Assembly: GCA_022828425.1 (NCBI GenBank)
Contig: CP094685.1
Span: 3,390,046-3,454,045 of the forward strand
Direction of reading: 5' to 3'
From: Candidatus Thiothrix sulfatifontis
Lineage (GTDB): Bacteria; Pseudomonadota; Gammaproteobacteria; Thiotrichales; Thiotrichaceae
Length of the DNA stretch: 64,000 nucleotides
The notes under the pieces are model-generated. The model ran no database searches and was not told where the DNA came from. It worked only from the letters and a program-made list of their open reading frames with translations. The position numbers and the translations under genes are program-made. How positions within the stretch are numbered: the stretch's first letter is position 1; every line of letters starts with the position of its first letter. Positions 9,507-17,490 of this stretch are shown piece by piece.

Positions 9507-10433
9507 TTATGCACTGACCAGTTTTAACGGGACGATGGATTGAGCAGCCTTCAACTCTTGTTCGGTTTGCAGGCGAATAAGTTGCACATCCCGCTGTGCC
9601 ATTTCAAATGCCAACTCTTTCGCCAAATGAATTTCATCCAACTCTTGCTCGGCTTTCGCATCGGCTTCGGCTTTGAAGCGAATGTGCTGTAAGCGAGCCG
9701 TGAATTCATCACGTTCCCACGCCATGCGCTGTATTGCCGTTTCAAAATCGTGGCGGCGGGCAGATGATTCAGCATTCCAACGTTGGAGTTGACGCTGCTT
9801 AGCATAGGTAAATTGGGCTTTCTCCAACAACATCAGTCCTTGCGCATCTAATACTTGTTGAGGGTCATAGTAGTTTTTCGACGTTTGTTCTACCTTCATC
9901 AGGGCGGTTGAGACCACTTCCAACCCATATTTTTGCAGTTGCAGGTTAAGGCGACGGTTGACGGTTTCAGTGAAATCTTGGCGTTGCTGATGCACGCTGC
10001 TGAACGGCATCATAGCAGCCGTGCCACGTAATACGGCTGTACCCTCTGCTTCTAGTAAGGATTGGATTGTGCCGCGTTGCAAATCCACTTCACCGAGTAC
10101 CCTTGCTGCGATTTGGATGCTGTTAGGTTGAGCCGCCACCCTAACACTGAAAACGATTAGGGCATCGACACGCAATAAATCTTTGGTAATCAGAGAGTTT
10201 TCGCCATGCAAGTGTAATTCAAGGCTATACGTTTGCAGATTAACGGGCGTGAGTGTGTGCAAGAACGGAATCACAAAGCCACCACTACCGAGCAAGACTT
10301 TAGGCTTACCCAAGCCAGTGCGCAAATAAGCCGCATCCACCGGAACCCGCACATACAACACATACAGTAACAGCAGTAACGTACTCACTAACCCCAGTAT
10401 CAAGAATTCATAATAGAAATTACTAATCAACAT
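9507..10433 (-). CDS. SPFH/Band 7 domain membrane protein
   Basis: A single N-terminal transmembrane segment (LILGLVSTLLLLLYVLYV) is followed by a stomatin/flotillin-like SPFH domain: RVPVDAAYLRTGLGKPKVLL and GGFVIPFLHTLTPVNLQTY are typical. A long charged, Ala/Glu/Gln-rich coiled coil runs from about residue 190 to the end. This architecture resembles flotillins, which scaffold membrane microdomains. The start at 10433 has AGGAAAC nine bases upstream; 10463 is the longer alternative. It is monocistronic, lies between leuA and the secreted-subunit cluster, and reads away from that cluster. No NfeD-type partner is seen. The specific role is unknown. Confidence 0.75.
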   Translation of the reverse strand: MLISNFYYEFLILGLVSTLLLLLYVLYVRVPVDAAYLRTGLGKPKVLLGSGGFVIPFLHTLTPVNLQTYSLELHLHGENSLITKDLLRVDALIVFSVRVAAQPNSIQIAARVLGEVDLQRGTIQSLLEAEGTAVLRGTAAMMPFSSVHQQRQDFTETVNRRLNLQLQKYGLEVVSTALMKVEQTSKNYYDPQQVLDAQGLMLLEKAQFTYAKQRQLQRWNAESSARRHDFETAIQRMAWERDEFTARLQHIRFKAEADAKAEQELDEIHLAKELAFEMAQRDVQLIRLQTEQELKAAQSIVPLKLVSA

Positions 10434-10476
10434 GATAGCGTTTCCTGCAATATTTTTAATCATTTTTAGCTCAGGA

Positions 10477-10551
10477 ATGTCTATTTATTAGACATGATAA
10501 TGATAAAAAATTTCATCACCTGTCTGGTAAAAAAGACACAAGCCATATACT
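10477..10551 (+). promoter_or_regulatory. inverted repeats and possible promoter upstream of the secreted-subunit cluster
   Basis: The AT-rich gap between the SPFH gene and the first subunit gene holds two small palindromes with related arms. One is ATGTCTA-5-TAGACAT at 10477-10495; the other is TGTCT-8-AGACA at 10521-10538. A possible -10 hexamer TATACT lies at 10546-10551, about 87 bp before the start codon, without a convincing -35. The repeats could bind a regulator of the cluster. This is inference only. Confidence 0.35.
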
Positions 10552-10637
10552 ATACACTCAGTTCATGGGGCGATAAACCTGAACTCTATGCAAACTAAAC
10601 ATAATTTCAATAAATCAACAACAAAGTAGAGCATATT

Positions 10638-11246
10638 ATGAATAAGAAAATCTTGATCTTTTCTATCGCTGCAATCCTCGCAACTCCTTCCGCTTTCGCT
10701 GCTTACAAAACAGGGGCAGCTACCGACGGCACTGATGCTGATGATACCCAAACTGTTACCGTTACCGTTCCTCAAGTTGCATTGTTAGATGTAATTGATG
10801 CATCAGGCGAAGGCGCAATGACCATCACTGTTGATGATACTAGTACTGATGCAGCAACAAAGATTGTCACACCAAAAAACGCAGGTGAGGCGTTCACTGG
10901 TTCTCAAAAATTGACAGGTGTTACCTACAAACTCAGTTCTAATGTCGCGGCGGCTGGTAGTACAACCCGCACACTTCAAGGTAAATTAAACGCTGCTCTA
11001 CCTGCTGGTTGGAAATTATCAGTGAAGGTTGCTAAACCTGATGGAACTGATGGCACAGAGATTCCGTTTAACGGCACAACAAACGTTGATTTAGTCGACG
11101 CCATTGGTAATACCCGCACGGCAACAACAGAGGGCGTCGTAGCAGCACGAGCTATCGAGTATATCCTCGCACCTGATAGTACTGGCATGATGGCACATGC
11201 AACAGGTCAAACGGTTACTGTTACGTACACATTAACCGCAGGTTAG
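10638..11246 (+). CDS. secreted surface-subunit-like protein A (probable major subunit)
   Basis: A 202-residue protein with a clear signal peptide (MNKKILIFSIAAILATPSAFA, cut near residue 21). The mature part is rich in Ala, Thr, Gly and Val, has no cysteine and is predicted to be mostly beta-strand. It starts with DTQTVTVTVPQVALLDV and ends with TVTVTYTLTAG. The same N- and C-terminal blocks recur in the genes at 15557 and 16148, so these are paralogous subunits. It is the first gene of a six-gene cluster with an Ig-like chaperone-like protein and a large outer-membrane-like protein. A strong stem-loop follows its stop, an arrangement often seen after highly expressed major pilins. Function is inferred from context; I recognise no named family. 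The layout is reminiscent of alpha-type (CS1-like) pilins. Confidence 0.6.
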   Translation: MNKKILIFSIAAILATPSAFAAYKTGAATDGTDADDTQTVTVTVPQVALLDVIDASGEGAMTITVDDTSTDAATKIVTPKNAGEAFTGSQKLTGVTYKLSSNVAAAGSTTRTLQGKLNAALPAGWKLSVKVAKPDGTDGTEIPFNGTTNVDLVDAIGNTRTATTEGVVAARAIEYILAPDSTGMMAHATGQTVTVTYTLTAG

Positions 11247-11253
11247 TAGTTTA

Positions 11254-11279
11254 GTCTGGGAAGTTTCGGCTTCCCAGAC
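11254..11279 (+). terminator. perfect 10-bp stem-loop after the first subunit gene
   Basis: GTCTGGGAAG and CTTCCCAGAC pair perfectly around a TTTCGG loop, eight bases after the stop of the first subunit gene. There is no T-tract, so it is more likely a partial terminator, or an RNA-stabilising or processing hairpin, that would lower expression of the downstream genes relative to the first. Confidence 0.55.
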
Positions 11280-11310
11280 GTTGGGGATTTAGGGGAACTG
11301 GGGCGATAAT

Positions 11311-11805
11311 ATGCAGTTTTGGCAACATTTTTTGCTAGGGGTAGCCTTGGCAACAACGGCGTTACCCGCGAATGCTATTTCCGTGGTAGCTGACGATTGG
11401 TTTGATTCATTACCTGATACCATCACCAATGCTGGCGATTATTATCCATCGACATTTACAATCAGAACTAACATAGAAATTAATAGTGTTGGATTGAATT
11501 CCAGCGGACTACCCGCTTCATGGGAACTAAAGGCATGTGTCAAGCCCGTGACAAATTGGATAGCGGGGATGCTGGATGTTAAACGCGACTTAGGTTCATC
11601 GTCAGACTCAAGCCTACAAAATGGTTTAAATTACGTTAGGCTAGATACTTCTACCTGTCCGAGTACTTTAACCTTGTTTAAAGGCACAGGCGACGTCAAC
11701 AGCATCCCATTGGAATTTCAAATCAGCAATTTCGATGTCACCGACGGTAACGGCACCAAAAACATTGAAATCGAATACCAAGTAGAAGTAACCACAACCC
11801 AATAA
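11311..11805 (+). CDS. secreted protein of unknown function in the surface-assembly cluster
   Basis: A 164-residue protein with a signal peptide ending near ALPANA (residue 23). The mature part begins ISVVADDWFDSLPDTITNAG. It is beta-rich and has two cysteines (ELKACVKP and DTSTCPST) that could form a disulfide. It ends with a repetitive strand, KNIEIEYQVEVTTTQ. It is not obviously related to the three paralogous subunits of the cluster and could be a minor or tip subunit. Its ATG has GGGGCGATAAT upstream. It lies 64 bp after the first subunit gene, across the stem-loop, and 28 bp before the chaperone-like gene. I do not recognise a family. Confidence 0.55.
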   Translation: MQFWQHFLLGVALATTALPANAISVVADDWFDSLPDTITNAGDYYPSTFTIRTNIEINSVGLNSSGLPASWELKACVKPVTNWIAGMLDVKRDLGSSSDSSLQNGLNYVRLDTSTCPSTLTLFKGTGDVNSIPLEFQISNFDVTDGNGTKNIEIEYQVEVTTTQ

Positions 11806-11833
11806 GGGTTTGTAAATAACAGGGGCTAATCAA

Positions 11834-12658
11834 ATGAAACACCATGCTTTTAAATTGGCGGCATTCGCGTGCCTATTCTCTTTACACGCCGCGCAAGCAG
11901 CAGTGATGCTGTCCGGCGGGCTTTCCCACGAATACACCCTAAATCCCGGTGGCACAGTCAGCGGCGTGCTGGAATTAAAAAATACCGGCAATGAACCCGC
12001 TGAAGTCAAAATCTATCAAGAAGATGTCAAAATCAAAGCGGATGGCAGTACCGAGTACACCCCCGGCACTGGCAGCCATAACCGTTCCAATGCCAACTGG
12101 ATTTCGCTCGGCACGGATCGCGTGATTCTCGACCCCGGCGCATCGCAAAGCGTGCCATACACCTTACAAGTGCCTACTGACAACTTGCAAGGCTCGTATT
12201 GGAGCATGTTGATGCTCGAACCTGTTTCCAACAAATCCCGCGAGTCACAACTGGCACAAACACCTACTGATCAACCTAGCCTCACGATCCACCAAAAAGT
12301 CCGCTACGCCGTGCAAGTGCTGGCAAACGTCGGCAATAAAGGCGCGAGCAACCTCACCTTTGCCGCTCCTTCGGTCGCTCGTGACACGCAAGGCGTTCGT
12401 TGGTTCTCGGTTGATCTCAGCAATACCGGCACGCGCCACAGTCGCCCCAAAGTTTCACTCGACGTGTTTGCGGCGGATGGCAATAGCATCGGCAGATTTG
12501 AAGCGGAAACTCACGGGCTTTACAACGGTGAGCGCGAAGCTTTCAACATCAATCTCGATAGCCTGCAACCGGGTAACTACAAAGCGCTGCTGGCTGCTGA
12601 AGACAATAATAACGGGCAAATCTTCGGGTCAGACATTAATTTGACCATCAAGCCGTAA
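11834..12658 (+). CDS. periplasmic Ig-like chaperone-like protein
   Basis: A 274-residue secreted protein with a signal peptide ending SLHAAQA. Two Ig-like beta-sandwich domains are visible. The first (about residues 25-130) has the pattern GGTVSGVLELKNTGNEPAEV, then RSNANWISLGTDRVILDPG and VPTDNLQGSYWSMLML. The second spans about 150-274 (VRWFSVDLSNTGTRHSRPKV, SLQPGNYKALLAAED). The SxANWI, xLxPG and VPxxxxGxYxS signatures resemble both PapD-like pilus chaperones and DUF916-type cell-surface proteins. Position and size suggest a chaperone that delivers the neighbouring beta-rich subunits to the large outer-membrane-like protein encoded next, 39 bp downstream. There is no direct evidence for chaperone function. 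Confidence 0.55.
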   Translation: MKHHAFKLAAFACLFSLHAAQAAVMLSGGLSHEYTLNPGGTVSGVLELKNTGNEPAEVKIYQEDVKIKADGSTEYTPGTGSHNRSNANWISLGTDRVILDPGASQSVPYTLQVPTDNLQGSYWSMLMLEPVSNKSRESQLAQTPTDQPSLTIHQKVRYAVQVLANVGNKGASNLTFAAPSVARDTQGVRWFSVDLSNTGTRHSRPKVSLDVFAADGNSIGRFEAETHGLYNGEREAFNINLDSLQPGNYKALLAAEDNNNGQIFGSDINLTIKP

Positions 12659-12697
12659 GTACCACCAGCCAATACCACAAACCAGCGGGGGAAAACG

Positions 12698-15523
12698 ATG
12701 CACGCACAACGCCATCCACAGCAGCTAACAGCGCGTAACACGCTGCGTCTAACGCTGGCTGTCAGCCTGCTCGTATTGGCGCAAGTCGCGAATGCCGCTG
12801 ATGAGATCAGCATCACAGCGGGGCAACGCCAGATAACGGTCGACAAACCAGGGATTATTACGCTGCGGTTTAATGTAGAAAACCGCTCTGGGCAAGTGCA
12901 ACAACTACAGGAAAATATCATCCTGCCCACCGGCTGGGAACTGGTCACCAATACCGCCCCGTTTGCACTTGCCAATGGCTCGCGGGATGTGCGTCTGGTG
13001 CATGTTACGGCACCACGCGGCACCACCTCAGGCACGTACAACATACAATACATTGTCAGCGCACAAGGGAATGGCAGTATTGGCAGCAGCCAGACGGTTG
13101 CCATCCAAGTTGAAGAACAAGCAGGGTTAGGTTTAACCGCCTTATCGCCCCCCAGCAGTTTGTTGGGCGGCGAACAATACGCCATTGAATTCTTGCTGGA
13201 AAATACCGGCAACAGCAGCGTTACTTACAAATTGAGTGGCAATGACGACGAAGGTTATATACGCAAAGTATCCCCGCGACGTTTGACTCTCGCGGCGGGG
13301 GAATCTGGCAGTGTTACTGTCACGGGGCAAATCCCGCGCGACATCGACGACACCAGCAGCTACCGGCTTGGCCTCGACGCACGGGGCGGCGGTAAATCCG
13401 TACAAGAATCGGTGACAATCCCCCTCATTTCGCGCACGCCCAAAGGCATCAGCCGCTACCAAAAATTATCTGGCAAACTTGCTACGCGCTATACCACCCA
13501 ACAGCGCAAAAACAGCGATGGTAGCACCAGCGAAACCGCTTTAAGCCAATTCGAATACACCGCGCAAGGCGCCATTGATGCGGCAGGTGAACACAATATT
13601 GAAGTGCGCTTGCGCAATGGCAAAGACAGCAGCGACACGGGGTCACTCAATAATCAACAAGCGGAATATCGGGGCAGTTATTGGAATGATGAAGTCCGGG
13701 TCAATACCGGGCATCAAAGCTTTCACGCCAGCAATCTCAGCGGCAATACCCTTAACGGGATCGGCGCTGAAGTCGTGTATACCCCGCAAACTGCTGAAAA
13801 CAAAAAGCCACTGGAAATAAGAGCTTTCAACGGGCAAAGCCGCTCCACAGATACCCAACAAGAAACCGTCGCGGGTGCTGCCCTAAACTATCAATGGGAC
13901 GAATTCGACACCAGTGCCAGCCTGATCAAACACGATAAGCAAGCGACTGCCACTACACCAGCAAGGCAACAAACCATTGCCGCTGTGGGTGGTAGTTGGC
14001 AAGGCGAGCACCTCAGCGCCCGTACCGAAATAGCAGCAGATGATGACGCGAATGCATGGTCGGTTGACTTCAATGGTCAATGGGGGCCTGTTGGTGCTAA
14101 CGCTTCAATTCTCAACGCTGACGCCAAATTCGATGGCAGCAGCAGTGATACCCGCCAAGCGTTTGCCAATACCCGCTATCAAGTGGCTGACAAAACCAGC
14201 CTCGAAGCCAGTACTCGCCAAACCCAGCAAAATCTGGAAGCTGACCCCAGTCGCGAAATACGCGAAGACCAAGAACACCAAGCCCGCATTACGCAACAAT
14301 TTGGCAACGAAAGTCAGATCGAAGTTAGCCTTGGGCATCGCCAACGCCAAGAACATGACGTGCGCCCTACCCCGACCACTGATCGCGATATTCAAGCCAC
14401 CACCTTGGAATATCGCCACCGTTTAGGGGACGTCAACGTGCGTGCTGCCGTCGAACAAGGCAAACGCACTGACCGCTTAAAAACCAGCGGTAACGGCACT
14501 AAACAAGAACTTGCGGTGAATTGGCAGGCGACTCAACAACTCAACCTCAACGCCGATGCATCCATTAGCAATAACTTAGACAGCGAGGGCAAACGCACAG
14601 CCGCCGGAATCAATGCCAACCTGAAACTCAACAAGCGAGCGGCGCTTTCAGGCTATCTGCAACGCAATAAAAACGACAGTGAACAAACTTACGCCAACAG
14701 TCTGGAAGTCAAATACACGCATGACCTCAAACGGCGTGGTAATGTCAGCCTTAGCACCCGCCGTACCGACACCCAAGCCAATGACGGCAAATTGTCACAG
14801 GACGACAGCCTGCAACTGGAATACAGCGTGCCGCTCGACGTGCCTATTCGTAAGCGCAACAATATTGGCGAAGTCCGAGGACAAGTCCAGTTTGCTGATA
14901 GCCAACGACCTGCCAGTGAAGTGGTTGTGCAAATGGGTGGGCAATACGCCGTCACCGACAAAGACGGGCAATTCCACTACCCCGGCGTCATTGCCAAAGA
15001 CTATCAGGTGCAAATCGACAGTAGTCGCCCCAATGCCCAAGGTTATATGCTTAGTCAAGAAGGCGCTGAGGCACGGGTCACGGTTCAACCCAATACCACT
15101 ACGCGCCCACAGTTAGCGTTACATCCCGCCGCAAAAGTCAGTGGTAAATTGCAAACGTATGTCAACGATGCCGCCGCTGCTGTTTTTGATACCTCCGGTA
15201 CCGAAGAAAGCTTGCGCCCCGACAAAGGCTTGGGACGGGTATTATTAGAGCTACAGCCCGTCGGAGAAGTTGGAAAACGCATTGTACACAAGCGCACAAC
15301 CTTGCATGATGGCAGCTTCAGTTTTGTTGGCATTCCCCTCGGACAATGGCGTTTGGTGGTAGTGGATAGCGATAAAGTGCCTGCAAATTATCGCTTGGAA
15401 CAAACACAATTTACCGTTGATCTGAATGCCGAGCGCAATCAAGAAATATTGATCCGCGCATTGCCGACAACACAGGGTATTAAAAGAACAGGGCCTGCCA
15501 ATGGCTTTGATGTTTCCGGTTAA
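12698..15523 (+). CDS. large outer-membrane beta-barrel-like (usher-like) protein with NEW3/Ig domains
   Basis: 941 residues. A signal peptide (to about residue 33, QVANA) is followed by two Ig-like NEW3-type domains (about 35-135 and 140-235; motifs NIILPTGWELVTNT and LENTGNSSVTYKLSG). Next is a long region of alternating polar/hydrophobic strands (about 248-715) with many aromatic and charged repeats, such as QAEYRGSYWNDEVRVNTGHQ, which looks like a 20-plus-strand outer-membrane barrel. Two C-terminal carboxypeptidase-regulatory-like beta domains follow (about 720-790, GEVRGQVQFADSQRPASEV; about 845-930, DGSFSFVGIPLGQWRLVVVD). Size and order recall a fimbrial usher with extra Ig domains, but I cannot see classical PapC motifs. 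It is flanked by a chaperone-like gene and subunit-like genes. Inferred role: secretion and assembly platform at the outer membrane. Confidence 0.55.
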   Translation: MHAQRHPQQLTARNTLRLTLAVSLLVLAQVANAADEISITAGQRQITVDKPGIITLRFNVENRSGQVQQLQENIILPTGWELVTNTAPFALANGSRDVRLVHVTAPRGTTSGTYNIQYIVSAQGNGSIGSSQTVAIQVEEQAGLGLTALSPPSSLLGGEQYAIEFLLENTGNSSVTYKLSGNDDEGYIRKVSPRRLTLAAGESGSVTVTGQIPRDIDDTSSYRLGLDARGGGKSVQESVTIPLISRTPKGISRYQKLSGKLATRYTTQQRKNSDGSTSETALSQFEYTAQGAIDAAGEHNIEVRLRNGKDSSDTGSLNNQQAEYRGSYWNDEVRVNTGHQSFHASNLSGNTLNGIGAEVVYTPQTAENKKPLEIRAFNGQSRSTDTQQETVAGAALNYQWDEFDTSASLIKHDKQATATTPARQQTIAAVGGSWQGEHLSARTEIAADDDANAWSVDFNGQWGPVGANASILNADAKFDGSSSDTRQAFANTRYQVADKTSLEASTRQTQQNLEADPSREIREDQEHQARITQQFGNESQIEVSLGHRQRQEHDVRPTPTTDRDIQATTLEYRHRLGDVNVRAAVEQGKRTDRLKTSGNGTKQELAVNWQATQQLNLNADASISNNLDSEGKRTAAGINANLKLNKRAALSGYLQRNKNDSEQTYANSLEVKYTHDLKRRGNVSLSTRRTDTQANDGKLSQDDSLQLEYSVPLDVPIRKRNNIGEVRGQVQFADSQRPASEVVVQMGGQYAVTDKDGQFHYPGVIAKDYQVQIDSSRPNAQGYMLSQEGAEARVTVQPNTTTRPQLALHPAAKVSGKLQTYVNDAAAAVFDTSGTEESLRPDKGLGRVLLELQPVGEVGKRIVHKRTTLHDGSFSFVGIPLGQWRLVVVDSDKVPANYRLEQTQFTVDLNAERNQEILIRALPTTQGIKRTGPANGFDVSG

Positions 15524-15556
15524 ATGACCACCAGAATAATAACAGTGAGAACCACC

Positions 15557-16066
15557 ATGAAAACCCTACGCTTACTATTTTCCTTAATTGCTTTGAGCAG
15601 TGGCGCTACCTACGCCGCTGAAAGCGCAAAAGACACCCAAACCCTCAGCCTGACCGTTCCCCTCGTCGCCCTCATCGACGTAGACACCACTAATTCTGCT
15701 TCATTTTCCTTTGAGCCACCTTTAAACGCAGGCGACGGATTTTCCGGCATCGTTCTTCCTGTTGAGGGGGTGACCGTACCTGTCGCAATCAGCTCAAATA
15801 ACCCTGAGGCAAAATTGACGGCAACACTAAACACAAATCAATTATCAGCTAATGGAATTCTTCTTTCAGCTCAAACATCTGGATTGACAGGTACTGTTTG
15901 TGGACAATCCAAAGCACTGATAAATACAGCAAAAACTATTTGCTCTGTGGGAATGGTCAAAACAAGTGCCGCCAACATTACATTAACCGCTGATACCAGC
16001 GTCTCCGGCATGATTGCTTACGGTAATTATACTGCCGACATTATCTACACGCTGACGCAAAACTAG
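15557..16066 (+). CDS. secreted surface-subunit-like protein E
   Basis: About 169 residues with a signal peptide (MKTLRLLFSLIALSSGATYA). The start at 15557 was chosen because the signal peptide begins there; an in-frame ATG at 15524 would add 11 residues. The mature part begins KDTQTLSLTVPLVALIDV, matching the first subunit gene. The middle holds AGDGFSGI and ISSNNPEAKLTATLNT. Two cysteines (GTVCGQS and KTICSVGM) are 14 residues apart. The C-terminus is IIYTLTQN. The shared strands at both ends would suit subunit-subunit strand exchange, but this is inference. It follows the usher-like gene by 33 bp. Confidence 0.6.
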   Translation: MKTLRLLFSLIALSSGATYAAESAKDTQTLSLTVPLVALIDVDTTNSASFSFEPPLNAGDGFSGIVLPVEGVTVPVAISSNNPEAKLTATLNTNQLSANGILLSAQTSGLTGTVCGQSKALINTAKTICSVGMVKTSAANITLTADTSVSGMIAYGNYTADIIYTLTQN

Positions 16067-16147
16067 AGGATGCCATTAATCGCAGCGAACGCGACAAGTG
16101 ATCGCGATTTGATTAGCCTATGAGGGTCAGAACCCAAGGAAAACCCC

Positions 16148-16546
16148 ATGCGCTCACTTTATTTCGTGCTTGGCTTAATCGCTACCATCGCCAGCGCCAC
16201 AACGTTAGCGGGCAGCACCCAGACACTCCACCTAACTGTCCCTAAGGTCGCGTTAGTCAGCATTGAACCGGCCATCTCCCTCACGTTTGCTGAGGGAGAA
16301 GACACCACATCCGGCACCAGTTCACTCTCGATTAGCTCTAACGATCCGCAAGCCAAGTTGGAAATTATCCCAACAGGCATAAGCCTTGCCGTAGCTTCAT
16401 CTAGCATTGACTGCCCATCCGTCAGCAGTGCATCAACCATCACCTGCGCGGTAGGTATTAAACGCGTTAAAAGCGGCACATTGGCATTCACCACCACGCG
16501 CACAGGAGGCGATGATCTCAATATTGCGTACACATTAACCCAATGA
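16148..16546 (+). CDS. secreted surface-subunit-like protein F (small)
   Basis: 132 residues, signal peptide MRSLYFVLGLIATIASATTL followed by mature AGSTQTLHLTVPKVALVSI. It shares with the previous gene the blocks ISSNDPQAKLEIIPTG, a cysteine pair (IDCPSV and TITCAVGI) in which the second Cys is followed by xVG, and a C-terminal IAYTLTQ. It lacks the longer middle insertion of the first subunit. AAGGAAAACCCC precedes the ATG. It is the last gene of the cluster and converges with pssA, with 17 bp between stops. A small stem-loop (AATCGC/GCGATT, 16078-16109) lies in the 81-bp gap before it. Probably a minor subunit. Confidence 0.6.
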   Translation: MRSLYFVLGLIATIASATTLAGSTQTLHLTVPKVALVSIEPAISLTFAEGEDTTSGTSSLSISSNDPQAKLEIIPTGISLAVASSSIDCPSVSSASTITCAVGIKRVKSGTLAFTTTRTGGDDLNIAYTLTQ

Positions 16547-16563
16547 CGCCGCAAAGGAATAAG

Positions 16564-17337
16564 CTACGTCGATTTACGCCGCTGAAACTTCCGCCAGCGC
16601 CGCCACACCCAAAACAACGGCCCTGACAACGCATACAACAAAAACACCCCAAATAACACTTTAGGCGGGTCAATCGTCGTCAACGCAAACGCCAGCACTA
16701 CCGCCAACACCACCACGAATGGCACACGATTACGCAGGTCAAAATCTTTGAAACTGTAAAAACTGATATTGCTCACCATCAACAGCCCCACCGCCAAGGT
16801 CAGCAACAACGCCGGAATTTGCACATTGCGCCCCATCACCTCAAGGTCATGGAACACCCACACCATGCCCACCATCACCGCAGCCGCCGCCGGGCTTGGC
16901 AAGCCCACAAAAAAACGCTTGTCAACTTTACCGATTTGCGTATTGAACCGTGCCAACCGCAAGGCCGCACACGCCACATAAACAAACGCAGCTAACCAAC
17001 CCGCCTTTCCCCACGCCACACCTGCGGATTGCAAATGCACCAACGCCCACTGATACATCACCAAACCCGGCGCGACACCGAAGGAAATCAGATCCGCCAG
17101 ACTGTCGTATTGCGCCCCGAATTCGGTCTGGGTATTGGTCATACGCGCCACGCGCCCATCCAAACCATCCAAAATCATGGCGATGAATACCGCAATCGCG
17201 GCAGCTTCAAACTTGCCCTGCATGGCGGCGACAATCGCATAAAAACCACCGAACATCGCGCCGGTGGTTAGCAAATTGGGCAATAAATAGATGCCCTTGC
17301 TGGGTTGTGCTTTGGTGTTTAGTTGTTGCTCTTCCAC
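16564..17337 (-). CDS. pssA: CDP-diacylglycerol--serine O-phosphatidyltransferase
   Basis: Makes phosphatidylserine from CDP-diacylglycerol and serine, the first step towards phosphatidylethanolamine. It has 257 residues with about six to eight hydrophobic segments. The CDP-alcohol phosphatidyltransferase signature DGxxAR...GxxxDxxxD reads LDGLDGRVARMTN followed by FGAQYDSLADLISFG near residues 58-85. The N-terminus (GIYLLPNLLTTGAMFGGFYA) is typical of the membrane-bound class II PssA, unlike the phospholipase-D-like enzyme of E. coli. The C-terminus is basic. It is transcribed alone towards the secreted-subunit cluster. Confidence 0.92.
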   Translation of the reverse strand: MEEQQLNTKAQPSKGIYLLPNLLTTGAMFGGFYAIVAAMQGKFEAAAIAVFIAMILDGLDGRVARMTNTQTEFGAQYDSLADLISFGVAPGLVMYQWALVHLQSAGVAWGKAGWLAAFVYVACAALRLARFNTQIGKVDKRFFVGLPSPAAAAVMVGMVWVFHDLEVMGRNVQIPALLLTLAVGLLMVSNISFYSFKDFDLRNRVPFVVVLAVVLAFALTTIDPPKVLFGVFLLYALSGPLFWVWRRWRKFQRRKST

Positions 17338-17490
17338 TGAATATTTCCGTTTAACTACTTCATAGGTGCATAGTAGCCAGCATTGCGTCAGAGGGGAATG
17401 TGTTTATGTTATTCAGCCTATTCTCCTACACTCACACCAATAAACGTGTACAATCTTTCATTGAAATATCATCACCGCTAGAGATGACGC

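Noticed and set aside
17455..17480. A second FNR-like site just before fnr (TTGAAATATCATCA)
   Set aside because: The half-sites are out of register with TTGAT-N4-ATCAA, so autoregulation is not supported.
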